Source of the DNA: DASSUW01 sp963759375
GTDB lineage: Bacteria > Actinomycetota > Thermoleophilia > Solirubrobacterales > Solirubrobacteraceae
Assembly (NCBI GenBank): GCA_963759375.1
Contig: CAVWYY010000001.1
Coordinates: 124,001 to 188,000 of the forward strand
DNA: 64,000 bases
Reading direction: 5' to 3'
Positions 25,238 to 34,600 of this stretch are shown one piece after another. Position 1 is the stretch's first letter, and each line of letters starts with the position of its first letter. The notes under the pieces were generated by a model. That model did no database searches. It was not told the DNA's origin and saw only the letters and a list, made by a program, of their open reading frames with translations. A program made the translations under genes and the position numbers.

Positions 25238-26928
25238 ACCGGGCCGCCGTCGCGGCGACACGGCGGCGTCTGACCCGCTCGAGCCGGGCCGCGCGCATCC
25301 ACCTGACGACGACGGTCGCACTCGGTGTCGTCGAGACCGTGCTCATCGTCGCGCAGGCGACGCTGCTGGCGTCGGTCATCACCGACGCGTTCATGGGCGG
25401 CGCGAGCCTGGCCGACGTGCGTCCCGAGCTCGTCTGGCTCGCGGCGCTCGCCGTGGCGCGCGGGCTCGTGGTCGCCGGCTTCGAGGCGACCGGGCGGATC
25501 GGCGCCGCCCGCGTCATGGATGAGCTGCGCGGCGCGCTCGTCCGGCACCTGCTGCGCGCGCGCCCCGGGGCGCTGGCCGGCGAACGCCGCGGCGAGCTCG
25601 CGGCCGCGGCCGTGCAGGGCGTCGACGCCCTGGAGCCGTACTTCGCGAGCTACCTGCCGCAGATCGCGCTCGCGGCGCTCGTCCCGCCGGCGATCCTCGT
25701 CTGGGCGTTCCCGCTCGATCCCGAGGCGGCCGCGATCCTGGCGGTGACGGTGCCGCTGATCCCGCTCTTCATGGTGCTCATCGGCCGCCAGGCCGAGCGC
25801 CGCACGGCGGCCCGCTGGGACACCCTGTCGCGCCTGTCGGCGCACTTCCTCGACATCGTGCGGGGTCTGGCGACGCTGCGGGCGAACGGGCGGGCCGGCG
25901 CGCAGGTGGAGACGATCGCCGTGGCGGGCGACCGGCTGCGCCGCGAGACCTTGGGCACGCTGCGGATCGGGTTCCTGTCGGCGCTGGTGCTGGAGCTGCT
26001 GGCGATGCTCGGCACCGCGCTGGTGGCGGCGACGATCGGCGTGCAGCTCGTGGCCGGCGACCTCGGCCTGGAGGCCGGGCTCACGGTGCTTCTGCTCGCC
26101 CCTGAGCTGTACCTGCCGCTGCGCAAGGCCGGCGCGCAGTTCCACGCGTCGGCGGACGGCATGGCCGCGGCCGCGCGTATCCACGAGATCCTCGACCTGC
26201 CGCCCGCCGTCGCGGTGCCCGCTCATCCGCGCCGCGCCCCGGAGCCGGCGCTCGCGCCGATCGTGTTCCGCGAGGTGTCCTTCGGGCACCCCGGGCGGGG
26301 CACGGTGCTGCGCGACGTGAGCTTCCGGCTCGACCCGGGCGAGACGGTGGCGATCGTCGGTGCCTCGGGGGCCGGCAAGTCCACGCTCGCGTCGCTGCTG
26401 CTGCGGCTCGCCGACCCCGACGCGGGCGGCGTTCTGTGCGGCGGCGTCGACCTGCGCGAGATCGAGCCGCACGAGTGGCATCGCCGGATCGCCTGGGTCC
26501 CCCAGCGCCCGACGCTGTTCTCCGGCACGGTGGCCGACAACGTCCGGCTGGCCATGCCGCGGGCCACCGCCGAGCGCGTGCGCGACGCCCTGGCCGCGGT
26601 CGGCGCACTCGATTTCGTCGAGGCGCTGCCCGAGGGGATCGAGACGGTCGTCGGCGAGGGTGGGCGGCCGCTGTCCGCCGGGCAGGCGCAGCGGATCGCA
26701 CTGGCGCGGGCGTTCCTGCCGGACTCCCCGCTCGTCGTGCTCGACGAGCCGACCGCCGGGCTCGACGGCGAGTCGGAGCGTGCGGTGGCGGCCGGCGTCA
26801 CGCGCCTCGTGGCGGAGCGCACTGCGCTGATCATCGCCCACCGGCCGGAGCTCGTGCGCGTGGCCGGCCGTGTGCTCGAGCTGCGCGACGGCGTGATCGT
26901 CGACCCGCTCGCCGGGGTGTCGGCATGA
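25234..26928 (+). CDS. cydD: ABC transporter CydD (bd oxidase assembly)
   Basis: CydDC is a heterodimeric ABC exporter required for assembly of cytochrome bd, acting on haem and thiol balance at the membrane. This half (564 residues) has an N-terminal six-helix membrane domain. The ATPase has Walker A in GASGAGKSTLASLL, signature LSAGQAQRIALARAF and Walker B in LVVLDEPTAGLDGE. The ATG at 25234 overlaps the stop of the preceding tiny frame, and its stop overlaps the cydC ATG. Placement directly after cydAB supports the CydD call over a general exporter. Confidence 0.94.
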   Translation: MNRAAVAATRRRLTRSSRAARIHLTTTVALGVVETVLIVAQATLLASVITDAFMGGASLADVRPELVWLAALAVARGLVVAGFEATGRIGAARVMDELRGALVRHLLRARPGALAGERRGELAAAAVQGVDALEPYFASYLPQIALAALVPPAILVWAFPLDPEAAAILAVTVPLIPLFMVLIGRQAERRTAARWDTLSRLSAHFLDIVRGLATLRANGRAGAQVETIAVAGDRLRRETLGTLRIGFLSALVLELLAMLGTALVAATIGVQLVAGDLGLEAGLTVLLLAPELYLPLRKAGAQFHASADGMAAAARIHEILDLPPAVAVPAHPRRAPEPALAPIVFREVSFGHPGRGTVLRDVSFRLDPGETVAIVGASGAGKSTLASLLLRLADPDAGGVLCGGVDLREIEPHEWHRRIAWVPQRPTLFSGTVADNVRLAMPRATAERVRDALAAVGALDFVEALPEGIETVVGEGGRPLSAGQAQRIALARAFLPDSPLVVLDEPTAGLDGESERAVAAGVTRLVAERTALIIAHRPELVRVAGRVLELRDGVIVDPLAGVSA

Positions 26929-28574
26929 CACGGCGCGCCGCGCTGCGGTCGGCGCTGGCGGCGACCCGGCCGCGCCGGCGGCTCGCGGTGCTCTCCGTGG
27001 TGCTCGGCACCGGCGCCGTGGCTGCTGCCGCGGCCCTGCTCGCGCTCTCCGGCTATCTCATCAGCCGGGCGGCGCAGCGGCCGGAGATCCTGGCGCTCAC
27101 GACCGCGATCGTCGGCGTCCGCTTCTTCGGCATCACGCGCGCGCTGCTCCGGTACGCCGAGCGCCTCGTCTCGCACGACCTCGCGTTCCGCACGCTGACC
27201 GACCTGCGCGTCCGCTTCTTCCAACGGCTCGTGCCGCTGGTGCCGGGCGGGCTCCCGGATGCGCGCGGCGCAGATCTGCTCTCGCGGTTCGTCGGCGACG
27301 CCGATCGGCTCCAGGATCTCTACCTGCGCGCGCTCGGCCCGCCGCTGGTCGCGGTCGCATCCGGCGCGCTGGCCGTCACCGCCGCGGCGCTCATGCTGCC
27401 GGCCGCCGGGCTGGTCATCGCCGCGGAGCTCGCGCTCGCGGGCATCGCTGGGCCGTTCCTCGTCCGCCGTGTCGCGCGGCGCAGCGGCCGTCGCCAGGCG
27501 CCGGCGCGAGCCGCGCTGACCGCCGACATGGTCGAGATCGCCGGTGGCGCCCCCGAGATCGTGCTCGCGGGCCGCGAGCAGGACTGGGAGCGGCGCGCGT
27601 CCGCGTCCGGGGCGCGCCTCGGCGCCGTGCTCCGCCGCGACGCCGCGGCGGCGGGCCTGGCCGCCGGCTCGGCCGTCGCGTTCGGCGCGCTCGGCGCCGT
27701 CGCGGTCGCGGCCGTCGCGGTCCCGGCGGTTGCGGACGGCGTGCTGGCGGGCGTGCTGCTCGCGGCGGTCGTGCTGCTCGCGCTCGCGTCGCTCGAGGCC
27801 GTAGCGCCGCTGGGCGCGGCGGCCGCGAGCATCGACGCCGTCGCGGACGCCGCCGTCCGGCTCGAGGACGTCACCGACCGCCCGCCGCCCGTGCGCGCGC
27901 CGGCGGCGCCGCGGCCCGTGCCCGGCCACGGGGTCCTCGCCGCTTCCGGCGTCGGATTCCGCTACGGCGAGGATCCGGTGCTCGACGGCGTCGACGTGCG
28001 GCTCGAGCCCGGCCGCGCCGTCGCGCTCGTCGGCCCGAGCGGCGTGGGGAAGACGACGCTGGCCGAGCTCCTCGTCCGGTTCCGTGACCCGACCGCGGGG
28101 ACCGTGACGCTCGGCGGGACCGATCTGCGCGACCTCGACCTCGACGCGCTGCGGGCGGTCGTCCGGATCGCGCCGCAGGACGCCTACCTGTTCGCTGCTT
28201 CGGTTCGTGACAACGTCGCACTCGCCCGGCCCGACGCGGATGACGCGGCGATCGCCGCCGCCCTCGGGCGCGCCGGTCTCGGCCCGTGGCTCGCCGCGCT
28301 GCCCGACGGACTCGGCACCTACGTCGGTGAGTCCGGGGCGCAGGTCTCCGGCGGCCAGCGGCAACGGATCGCCGCGGCCCGGCTGCTGGTGAGCGGCGCG
28401 CGTTTCCTGATCTTCGACGAGCCGACGACGCACCTGGATCCGGCCGGCGCCGCGGCGCTGCTCGCCACACTGGCGAGCCTCGCCCACGAAGACGGCCGCG
28501 GCGTCCTCGTGATCACGCATGAGCGGGACCGGCTCGACGCCTTCGACTCGTGTCTCGAGCTCAGCGAGCGGTAA
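26925..28574 (+). CDS. cydC: ABC transporter CydC (bd oxidase assembly)
   Basis: This is the second half of the CydDC exporter (549 residues). The membrane domain includes ALSGYLISRAAQRPEILALT, typical of CydC, and LLRYAERLVSHDLAFRTLTD. The ATPase has Walker A in GPSGVGKTTLAELL, signature VSGGQRQRIAAARLL and Walker B in RFLIFDEPTTHLDP. It ends the 12-kb operon; the next palindrome begins at the base after its stop codon. Alanine-rich membrane helices are typical for this GC content. Confidence 0.94.
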   Translation: MTRRAALRSALAATRPRRRLAVLSVVLGTGAVAAAAALLALSGYLISRAAQRPEILALTTAIVGVRFFGITRALLRYAERLVSHDLAFRTLTDLRVRFFQRLVPLVPGGLPDARGADLLSRFVGDADRLQDLYLRALGPPLVAVASGALAVTAAALMLPAAGLVIAAELALAGIAGPFLVRRVARRSGRRQAPARAALTADMVEIAGGAPEIVLAGREQDWERRASASGARLGAVLRRDAAAAGLAAGSAVAFGALGAVAVAAVAVPAVADGVLAGVLLAAVVLLALASLEAVAPLGAAAASIDAVADAAVRLEDVTDRPPPVRAPAAPRPVPGHGVLAASGVGFRYGEDPVLDGVDVRLEPGRAVALVGPSGVGKTTLAELLVRFRDPTAGTVTLGGTDLRDLDLDALRAVVRIAPQDAYLFAASVRDNVALARPDADDAAIAAALGRAGLGPWLAALPDGLGTYVGESGAQVSGGQRQRIAAARLLVSGARFLIFDEPTTHLDPAGAAALLATLASLAHEDGRGVLVITHERDRLDAFDSCLELSER

Positions 28575-28604
28575 TCACCCAAAGCGGGTGACTGCGGGTC
28601 ACCC
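28575..28604. promoter_or_regulatory. 17-bp palindromic operator, copy 7 (exact) plus third half-site
   Basis: TCACCC-AAAGC-GGGTGA at 28575-28591 matches the consensus exactly and starts at the base after the cydC stop. A further half-site TCACCC lies at 28599-28604. GGGTGAC and GTCACCC (28586-28592 and 28598-28604) also form an inverted repeat with a five-base gap. A TAGGTT hexamer at 28615-28620 starts 32 bases after the first palindrome centre and precedes the GTG at 28633. Some hairpin formation after cydC is also possible, but there is no U-tract. Confidence 0.75.
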
Positions 28605-28632
28605 GCGGGCCGATTAGGTTCGCGGAGCTCTC

Positions 28633-29862
28633 GTGTTCGCCGTCACGACCGACGTGTTCACCGTTGACGCCGGGTCGTTCCTGGCCATCGTCGCGACGGC
28701 GGCCGTTGCCGGCACGGTGTCGACCGTGGTCGGCGCGCGGGGCCTGTTCATCCCGGTCGTCGTGCTCGAGCTCGTGCTCGGCGTCATCGTCGGGCCGCAG
28801 GCGCTCGACATCGCGCACGTGAACAACTTCACCGAGTTCTTCGCCGATCTCGGGCTCGGGATGCTGTTCTTCTTCGCCGGCTACGAGATCGACATCGCGC
28901 GCATCCGCGGCGACCCGCTCCGGCTGGGGATCCTGGGATGGCTCTTCTCGCTCGCGCTCGCGTACACGCTCGGCGGCATCCTGGCCGCGCTCGGCGTGGT
29001 GGTCTCACTCGTGTACGTGGGATCGGCGCTGGCGACGACGGCGATCGGCACGCTGATCCCGGTCCTGTCCGACACCGGCGAGCTGCGGACGAACTTCGGC
29101 CGCTACCTGCTGGCGGCCGGTGCGGTCGGCGAGTTCGGGCCGATCCTGCTGCTGACGCTCGTCCTCTCGACGCAGAATCCACTGCACGAGGCCGCGATCC
29201 TCGTCGCGTTCGTGCTGCTGGCCGTCGGCGTCGCGGTGCTCGCCGTCCGCTCGGCCGAGCGGACCATCCCCCTGCTCGAGCGGACGATCGAATCGAGCTC
29301 GCAACTCGCCGTGCGCTGGATCGTCGTGCTGGTTTTCGCGCTGGCGCTGATCGCCAACGACCTCGGGCTCGACCTGCTGCTCGGCGGGTTCGCCGCCGGC
29401 CTCATCACCCGGCAGGTCCTCCAGAAGGGCGAGGTGCCGCTCTTCGACTCGAAGCTGACCGCCGTGGCATTTGGGTTCTTCGTCCCGTTCTTCTTCGTCG
29501 TCAGCGGTATGCGGCTCGACATCGACGCGCTATTCGCGAGCCCGAGCGGCGTGGTCAAGCTCGTGGTCTTCTTCGTGCTGTTCCTCGTCGTCCGGGGCAC
29601 GCCGGCGATGCTGCTCTACCGGGGCGTGCTCCCGCTCCGGGAGGACCGCCAGGCGCTCGCGCTGTTCACGGCCACCCAGCTCCCGCTCGTCGTCGCGATC
29701 ACGACCGTCGCGGTCGACGGCGGCCACATGATGAGCTCGACCGCGGCCGCGCTGGTCTGTGCCGGGGCGCTCTCGACGCTCGCCGGGCCGCTGCACGGCC
29801 TGCGGATGCGCCGGATCGCCGAGGCGAAGCGAGCACCTGGCGAGGCTCCGGCCCCGACGTGA
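28633..29862 (+). CDS. Cation/proton antiporter, CPA2/Kef type
   Basis: This 409-residue membrane protein has about twelve hydrophobic segments of the Na+/H+ exchanger fold: LELVLGVIVGPQALDIAHV, GLGMLFFFAGYEIDI, and LGGFAAGLITRQVLQ followed by GFFVPFFFVVSGMRLDIDAL. It lacks a C-terminal TrkA-N domain, so ligand gating of the KefC kind is absent. It would exchange K+ or Na+ for H+. The GTG at 28633 lies 41 bases after an exact palindrome and 12 after a -10-like hexamer. Its stop overlaps the start of the DUF2254 gene (GTGA), so both are made from one message. Confidence 0.9.
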   Translation: MFAVTTDVFTVDAGSFLAIVATAAVAGTVSTVVGARGLFIPVVVLELVLGVIVGPQALDIAHVNNFTEFFADLGLGMLFFFAGYEIDIARIRGDPLRLGILGWLFSLALAYTLGGILAALGVVVSLVYVGSALATTAIGTLIPVLSDTGELRTNFGRYLLAAGAVGEFGPILLLTLVLSTQNPLHEAAILVAFVLLAVGVAVLAVRSAERTIPLLERTIESSSQLAVRWIVVLVFALALIANDLGLDLLLGGFAAGLITRQVLQKGEVPLFDSKLTAVAFGFFVPFFFVVSGMRLDIDALFASPSGVVKLVVFFVLFLVVRGTPAMLLYRGVLPLREDRQALALFTATQLPLVVAITTVAVDGGHMMSSTAAALVCAGALSTLAGPLHGLRMRRIAEAKRAPGEAPAPT

Positions 29863-31176
29863 GCCAGCCGCACGCCCACCACGAGGTCCGCGCCGCCGGC
29901 CGGCTGTTCCGCCTGCGCATCCGGCTCAGCTCGGCGATGTGGGTACCGGTGCTGGCCGCGAACCTGGTCGCGGTCGGGCTCGGCATCGGGCTACCGATCC
30001 TCGACGAGCAGCTCGGCGACCAGACGACCCTGCCCCTGGCCGCGTCGGCGGCGCAGGCGATCTTCGGCGCGCTGGCGGGAGGGATGATCACGTTCACCGG
30101 CATCGTCTTCTCGGCGGTCTTCGTCGCCGCCCAGATCCAGACGTCGTCGTACTCGCCGCGGCTGGCGGCGCGCCTGCGGCGCGACCCGGTGGTGATCGCC
30201 GGCCTGGCGCTTCCGACCGCGACCGCGATCTACTCCCTGTTCGCGCTCGCCGCGCTGGGGCGGCAGACGAGCACTGCGGGGGAGGACTTCGTGCCCGCCG
30301 GGACGGTGGTCTGCGGACTGGCGCTGGCGCTGATCACCCTGGGCACGTTCGTGGCGCTCGTGCAACGGGCGTTCGAGAGCACGCAGATCGGCGGGATACT
30401 GCGCGCGCTCCTGCGGCGCGGTCACGCCGTGATCGAGGACGTCCACCCGCGCGACACGCCGAGCCGCGACGCGCTGGTCCCGTCGCTCCTCGCGGGCGAG
30501 GCGACCGAGGTCGCCCACACCGGCTCGCCCGCCGTGATCGCCGCCGTCGATCGCGCCGCGCTGCTCCGGCTCGCCGCGCAGACCGGCGGCTTCGTCGCCG
30601 TCGTTCCGGTCGTAGGCGAGTACCTGTCGCCGGGCCGGATCGTCATGCGGATCACGGGCACTCGCGCAGAGCCGGATCCCGCGCTCGCCCGGCGCGTGTT
30701 CGTGCTCGCCCGCCAGCGGACCATCGATCAGGACCCGGGGTTCGCGCTGCGGATGCTCGTCGACATCGCCATCCGCGCGCTGTCACCGGCCATCAACGAC
30801 CCGACGACCGCCGTGCAGTCGCTCGACCGTATCGAGACGCTGCTCGTCGACCTCGCGGCGCGGCATCCCGGCCCGTCGCTGCTCGTGGACGACGATGGGA
30901 CGCCGCGCGCGCTGGTCCCCGCGCCGCGGTGGGGGGCGTATATGCAGCTGGGGCTGATGGAGATCCGCCGCTACGGCGCCGGGTCGCCGCAGATCGTGCG
31001 CCGGCTCCACGCGCTCTACGACCGGCTCGACGAGGTGGCCGACAGCCGGCGAGCGCCCACGGATCGACCTCGAGCGCAGTCTGCTGGCGGAGGCCGTCGC
31101 GGTCGGGTTCCCGGACGCGCGGGAGCGGGCGATCGTCGAGCAGCCGGACCGGCTCGGGCTCGGCGGCGCCTCGTAG
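29859..31176 (+). CDS. DUF2254 membrane protein, frame interrupted near C-terminus
   Basis: The protein fits DUF2254, a predicted membrane family. Early helices include MWVPVLAANLVAVGLGIGLP and FGALAGGMITFTGIVFSAVF. QTSSYSPRLAARLRRDP, RTIDQDPGFALRMLVDIAIR and ALSPAINDPTTAVQSLDRIE are typical. One extra G near 31062 (ACG-G-ATC) shifts the last 37 codons. With it removed the end reads IDLERSLLAEAVAVGFPDAR and stops at TAG 31174-31176, giving 438 residues. Without correction the frame runs far into the next genes. It is translationally coupled to the antiporter. Function is unknown; a role in ion movement is suggested only by the pairing. Confidence 0.85.
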
Positions 31177-31178
31177 CC

Positions 31179-31613
31179 TCAGCCGTAGTAGCCGGCGAGT
31201 GGCGCGCGCCCTTCGTCGGCCAGCGCCGGGCCGTCGTAGACGACCTCGGCGTCGTCGGGTGCGGCGCTGCCGGCCGGCCTGAGCTCGTTCAGCTGCGCGC
31301 CGGAGAGCGCGAACACGACGCGGCCGAGGCCGGACCGCGAGATCGCACCCCGGCACATCGGGCACGGCTCGCAGCTCGTGTACATCGTCGTGGCCCGCGC
31401 GACCTCGGGCGCCAGCTCGCGGGCGGCCCAGCGCGCGAGCTTGAGCTCGGGATGGGCGCTGATGTCGCGGTCGCTGAGCACCGTGTTGCGGTCCTCGGCG
31501 ACGATGTCGCCGTCGGGGCCGACGAGGATCGATCCGAACGGCATGTCGCCGGCCTCCCGGGCCGCGTGGGCCAGCTCGATCGCGCGTCTGAGATGTCGGG
31601 CGTCGTCGTGCAT
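31179..31613 (-). CDS. CMP/dCMP-type nucleoside/guanine deaminase family protein
   Basis: This zinc-dependent deaminase (144 residues) has the catalytic pattern His-Pro-Glu in ISAHPELKLARWAAREL and the zinc cysteines in SCEPCPMCRGAI. HPE rather than HAE is common in the guanine deaminase and related branch, so guanine or a modified base is a possible substrate. tRNA editing (TadA) is less likely. The ATG at 31613 starts just before the first helix (HLRRAIELAHAAREAGDMPF). Its end lies two bases from the DUF2254 stop, and its start is 73 bases from the divergent secreted protein gene. Confidence 0.87.
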   Translation of the reverse strand: MHDDARHLRRAIELAHAAREAGDMPFGSILVGPDGDIVAEDRNTVLSDRDISAHPELKLARWAARELAPEVARATTMYTSCEPCPMCRGAISRSGLGRVVFALSGAQLNELRPAGSAAPDDAEVVYDGPALADEGRAPLAGYYG

Positions 31614-31686
31614 CGCTGACCGCAGTGAATCAGGCGCGTCAGCGAGACGTCCGCGACACGTCAGCGACCGCTGGTTCCGTGCACCC

Positions 31687-34600
31687 ATGCAGCGCTTCCT
31701 CCTCTCCTGCGTCGTCGTGTTCGTCATGCTGGCCGTCGCTCCGGCCGCGAACGCGGAGCTCACGACGCTCTACACCACGATCGAGGGCCCCCAGACGGTC
31801 CAGGGCGTCAACTCGGTCCCCGTCGGCCCGTCGTTCCTCGGCACCTTCAAGGCCGCCACGTCGTTCGTGCCGACGCAGTCCGGCAACGCCTCCGTCCTCA
31901 GCATGCGGGGCCAATGCGTCGTCCCGTATCCCCAGGGGACGACGTGCGAGGGGATCGGCGAGGTCTCGATCCAGGCCGACCTCAATGGCCGCCCGAGCGG
32001 CGTCTCGCTCGGCACGATGGGCTTCTACCTCACCGACTCGCTCACGTCAGGCGACGTGGTCAAGCGCGAGTGCGGCCGCCTCAGCCCGAGCGTTCCGCTC
32101 ACGAAGGGCACCAAGTACTGGGCGGTCATGACCGCGCCGGACGGCATCGGCTGGAACGACTGGACCGACGACGCCTCCGAGGTGCTCGAGAGCATCGACG
32201 ACGGCGCGTGGAAGCGGGCTCCGAACAGCAAGCGGCTCGCGCTGCGCATCGACGCCGGCGTCGACGAGTGCGTGCCAGACGCCAAGCTGCTGCCCACGCC
32301 CGGCACGACGCTCGGGGATCTGTACGTGCGCACCGGCGGCAGCGCCGTGAACTCCTGGAGCATGGAGAACCAGGGCCTCGTGCCGCTCACGTGGAGCGGC
32401 TACAGCATCACCGGCGCCGATGCCCAGTACTTCGACGTGATCCCCGGGCCCGGGGCGGGCGACCGCTTCCGCTTCCCGCGCCAGATCGGCGTCGGCGGGC
32501 TCCAGCTCGGGTACATCTCGTGCCTCGGTGGCCCTCAGGAGCGGTGGTACCGCGCCACGGTGACCTTCCGCACGAACGATCCGGACACACCGGACCTGAG
32601 CATCCCGGTCGAGTGCATGGTCGACAACACGCCGCCGAAGGTCGAGTACCCGGTCCCCACGCCCGACGGCCGCAACGGCTGGTTCGTCAACCCGATCACC
32701 GTGGGCGTGAGCGCGATCGACCCGGAACCCTCGAGCCTGGTGCGCGAGACCTACTGCCGGCGCGGCGGCCAGGAGTGGCGGTCGCCCGCCGCGGGGCTCA
32801 CCGCGACGATGACCGTTGAAGGCGTGCACGACTTCGCCTGTAGCGCGAGCGACCGCGTGGGGAACGGCGGGACCAGCGCGTTCACGATCTTCAAGCTCGA
32901 CACGCGGCCGCCGGTGCCGAACCCGGTGTACGAGCCGGCGCCGACCGAGGACGGCTGGAACAACACGTCGACGTCGCTGCACTTCGACTGCCAGGACGCG
33001 GAGCCGGGCTCCGGCGTCGACCAGCCCGCCACGGGTGGCGGGGTCGTGCTCTCGGCGACCGCGGGCACGAACTTCACGTCCGCGGGCTGCACCGACATCG
33101 CCGGCCACGCGTCGACCCCGGTCACGAGCACGGTGCGGATCGACACGACGAAGCCCGTCATCAGCGTCGGGAGCGTCACGCCGGCGCCGAACGCCGCGGG
33201 CTGGCACCGGTCCGACATCACGATCGGGTTCGACTGTGGCGACACCGGCGTGGTCCAGTCCGGCATCAAGACCGACACCGTGCAAGACACCGTGTGGAGG
33301 ACCGAGACCGCGGGCAGGACCGTCGCGTCCGTCGGCACGTGCGCCGACAAGGCGACGAACCTGGCCGACGTCACGACCCAGTTCGTCAAGCTCGACAAGA
33401 CCGCTCCGACGACGACGATCGACAACGGGCCGGCGCAGTTCACGAAGAGCACTGACGCCGAGCTGCCGTTCAGCGGCGACGACAGCCTGTCCGGCGTGGC
33501 CGGCTACGAGTGCCGGCTCGACGGCGGTGACTTCGCGCCGTGCTCGGCACCGTTCCGCTCCAGCGGCCTCCCCGACGGTGCGCACACGCTCGCGGTGCGC
33601 GCGGTCGACGCGGCCGGCAACGCGGACACCACGCCGGCGACGCGCACGTGGACGGTCGACACCATCGAGCCCGACACGACCGTCGCGGGCCCGCCCGCGG
33701 CCACGTCGTCGCGCTCCGCGTCGTTCACCTACAGCGGCGACACGCTCGGCGGCACCGCGATCGCTCGCTACGAGTGCAAGCTCGACGGCGGCCCGACGTG
33801 GGACCCGTGCCAGGACTACAGCGGCCTGGCCGACGGCCGGCACCGGTTCGAGGTGCGCGCCATCGACGCCGCGGGCAACGCCGACGGCACGCCGGCCGTC
33901 CACGAGTGGACCGTCGACACCGTCGCGCCCGACACGGACGTCGCAGGCCCGCCCGAGTTCACCTCGTCGCGGTCCGCCTCGTTCACCTACAGCGGCGACG
34001 TGCTCGGCGGCACCGCGGATCGCCCGCTACGAGTGCCGGCTCGACGGCGCGTCGTGGGACGACTGCGCGTCGTGAGTACACCGGCCTGGCCGACGGCAAG
34101 CACACGCTCGAAGTCCGCGCGGTCGACGCCGCCGGCAACGTCGACGGCACGCCGGCGGTTCACGAGTGGACCGTCGACACGGTCGCGCCCGACACGAGCG
34201 TCGCGGGCCCGCCCGAGGTCACGTCGTCGTCCTCCGCGTCGTTCAAGTACAGCGGCGACGCGCTCGGCGGCACCGGCATCGCCGGCTTCCAGTGCAGCCT
34301 CGACGGCGCCGCCTGGGGCGACTGCCCGGACGACTACCAGAACCTCAGCGACAAGAAGCACCGTCTCGAGGTCCGCGCGGTCGACGGCGCCGGCAACCGT
34401 GACGGCACGCCGGCCGTCTACGAGTGGACCGTCGACACCGTTGCGCCCGACACGACGATCGACGACGGGCCCAACCTCGTCACGAGGTCGCGGGTGGCCG
34501 CGTTCAAGTACAGCGGCGACGCGGGTGACGGCACGGAGATCCGGGGCTACCAGTGCCGCCTCGACGGCGCCGGCTGGGACGCCTGCCCGGACGACTACCG

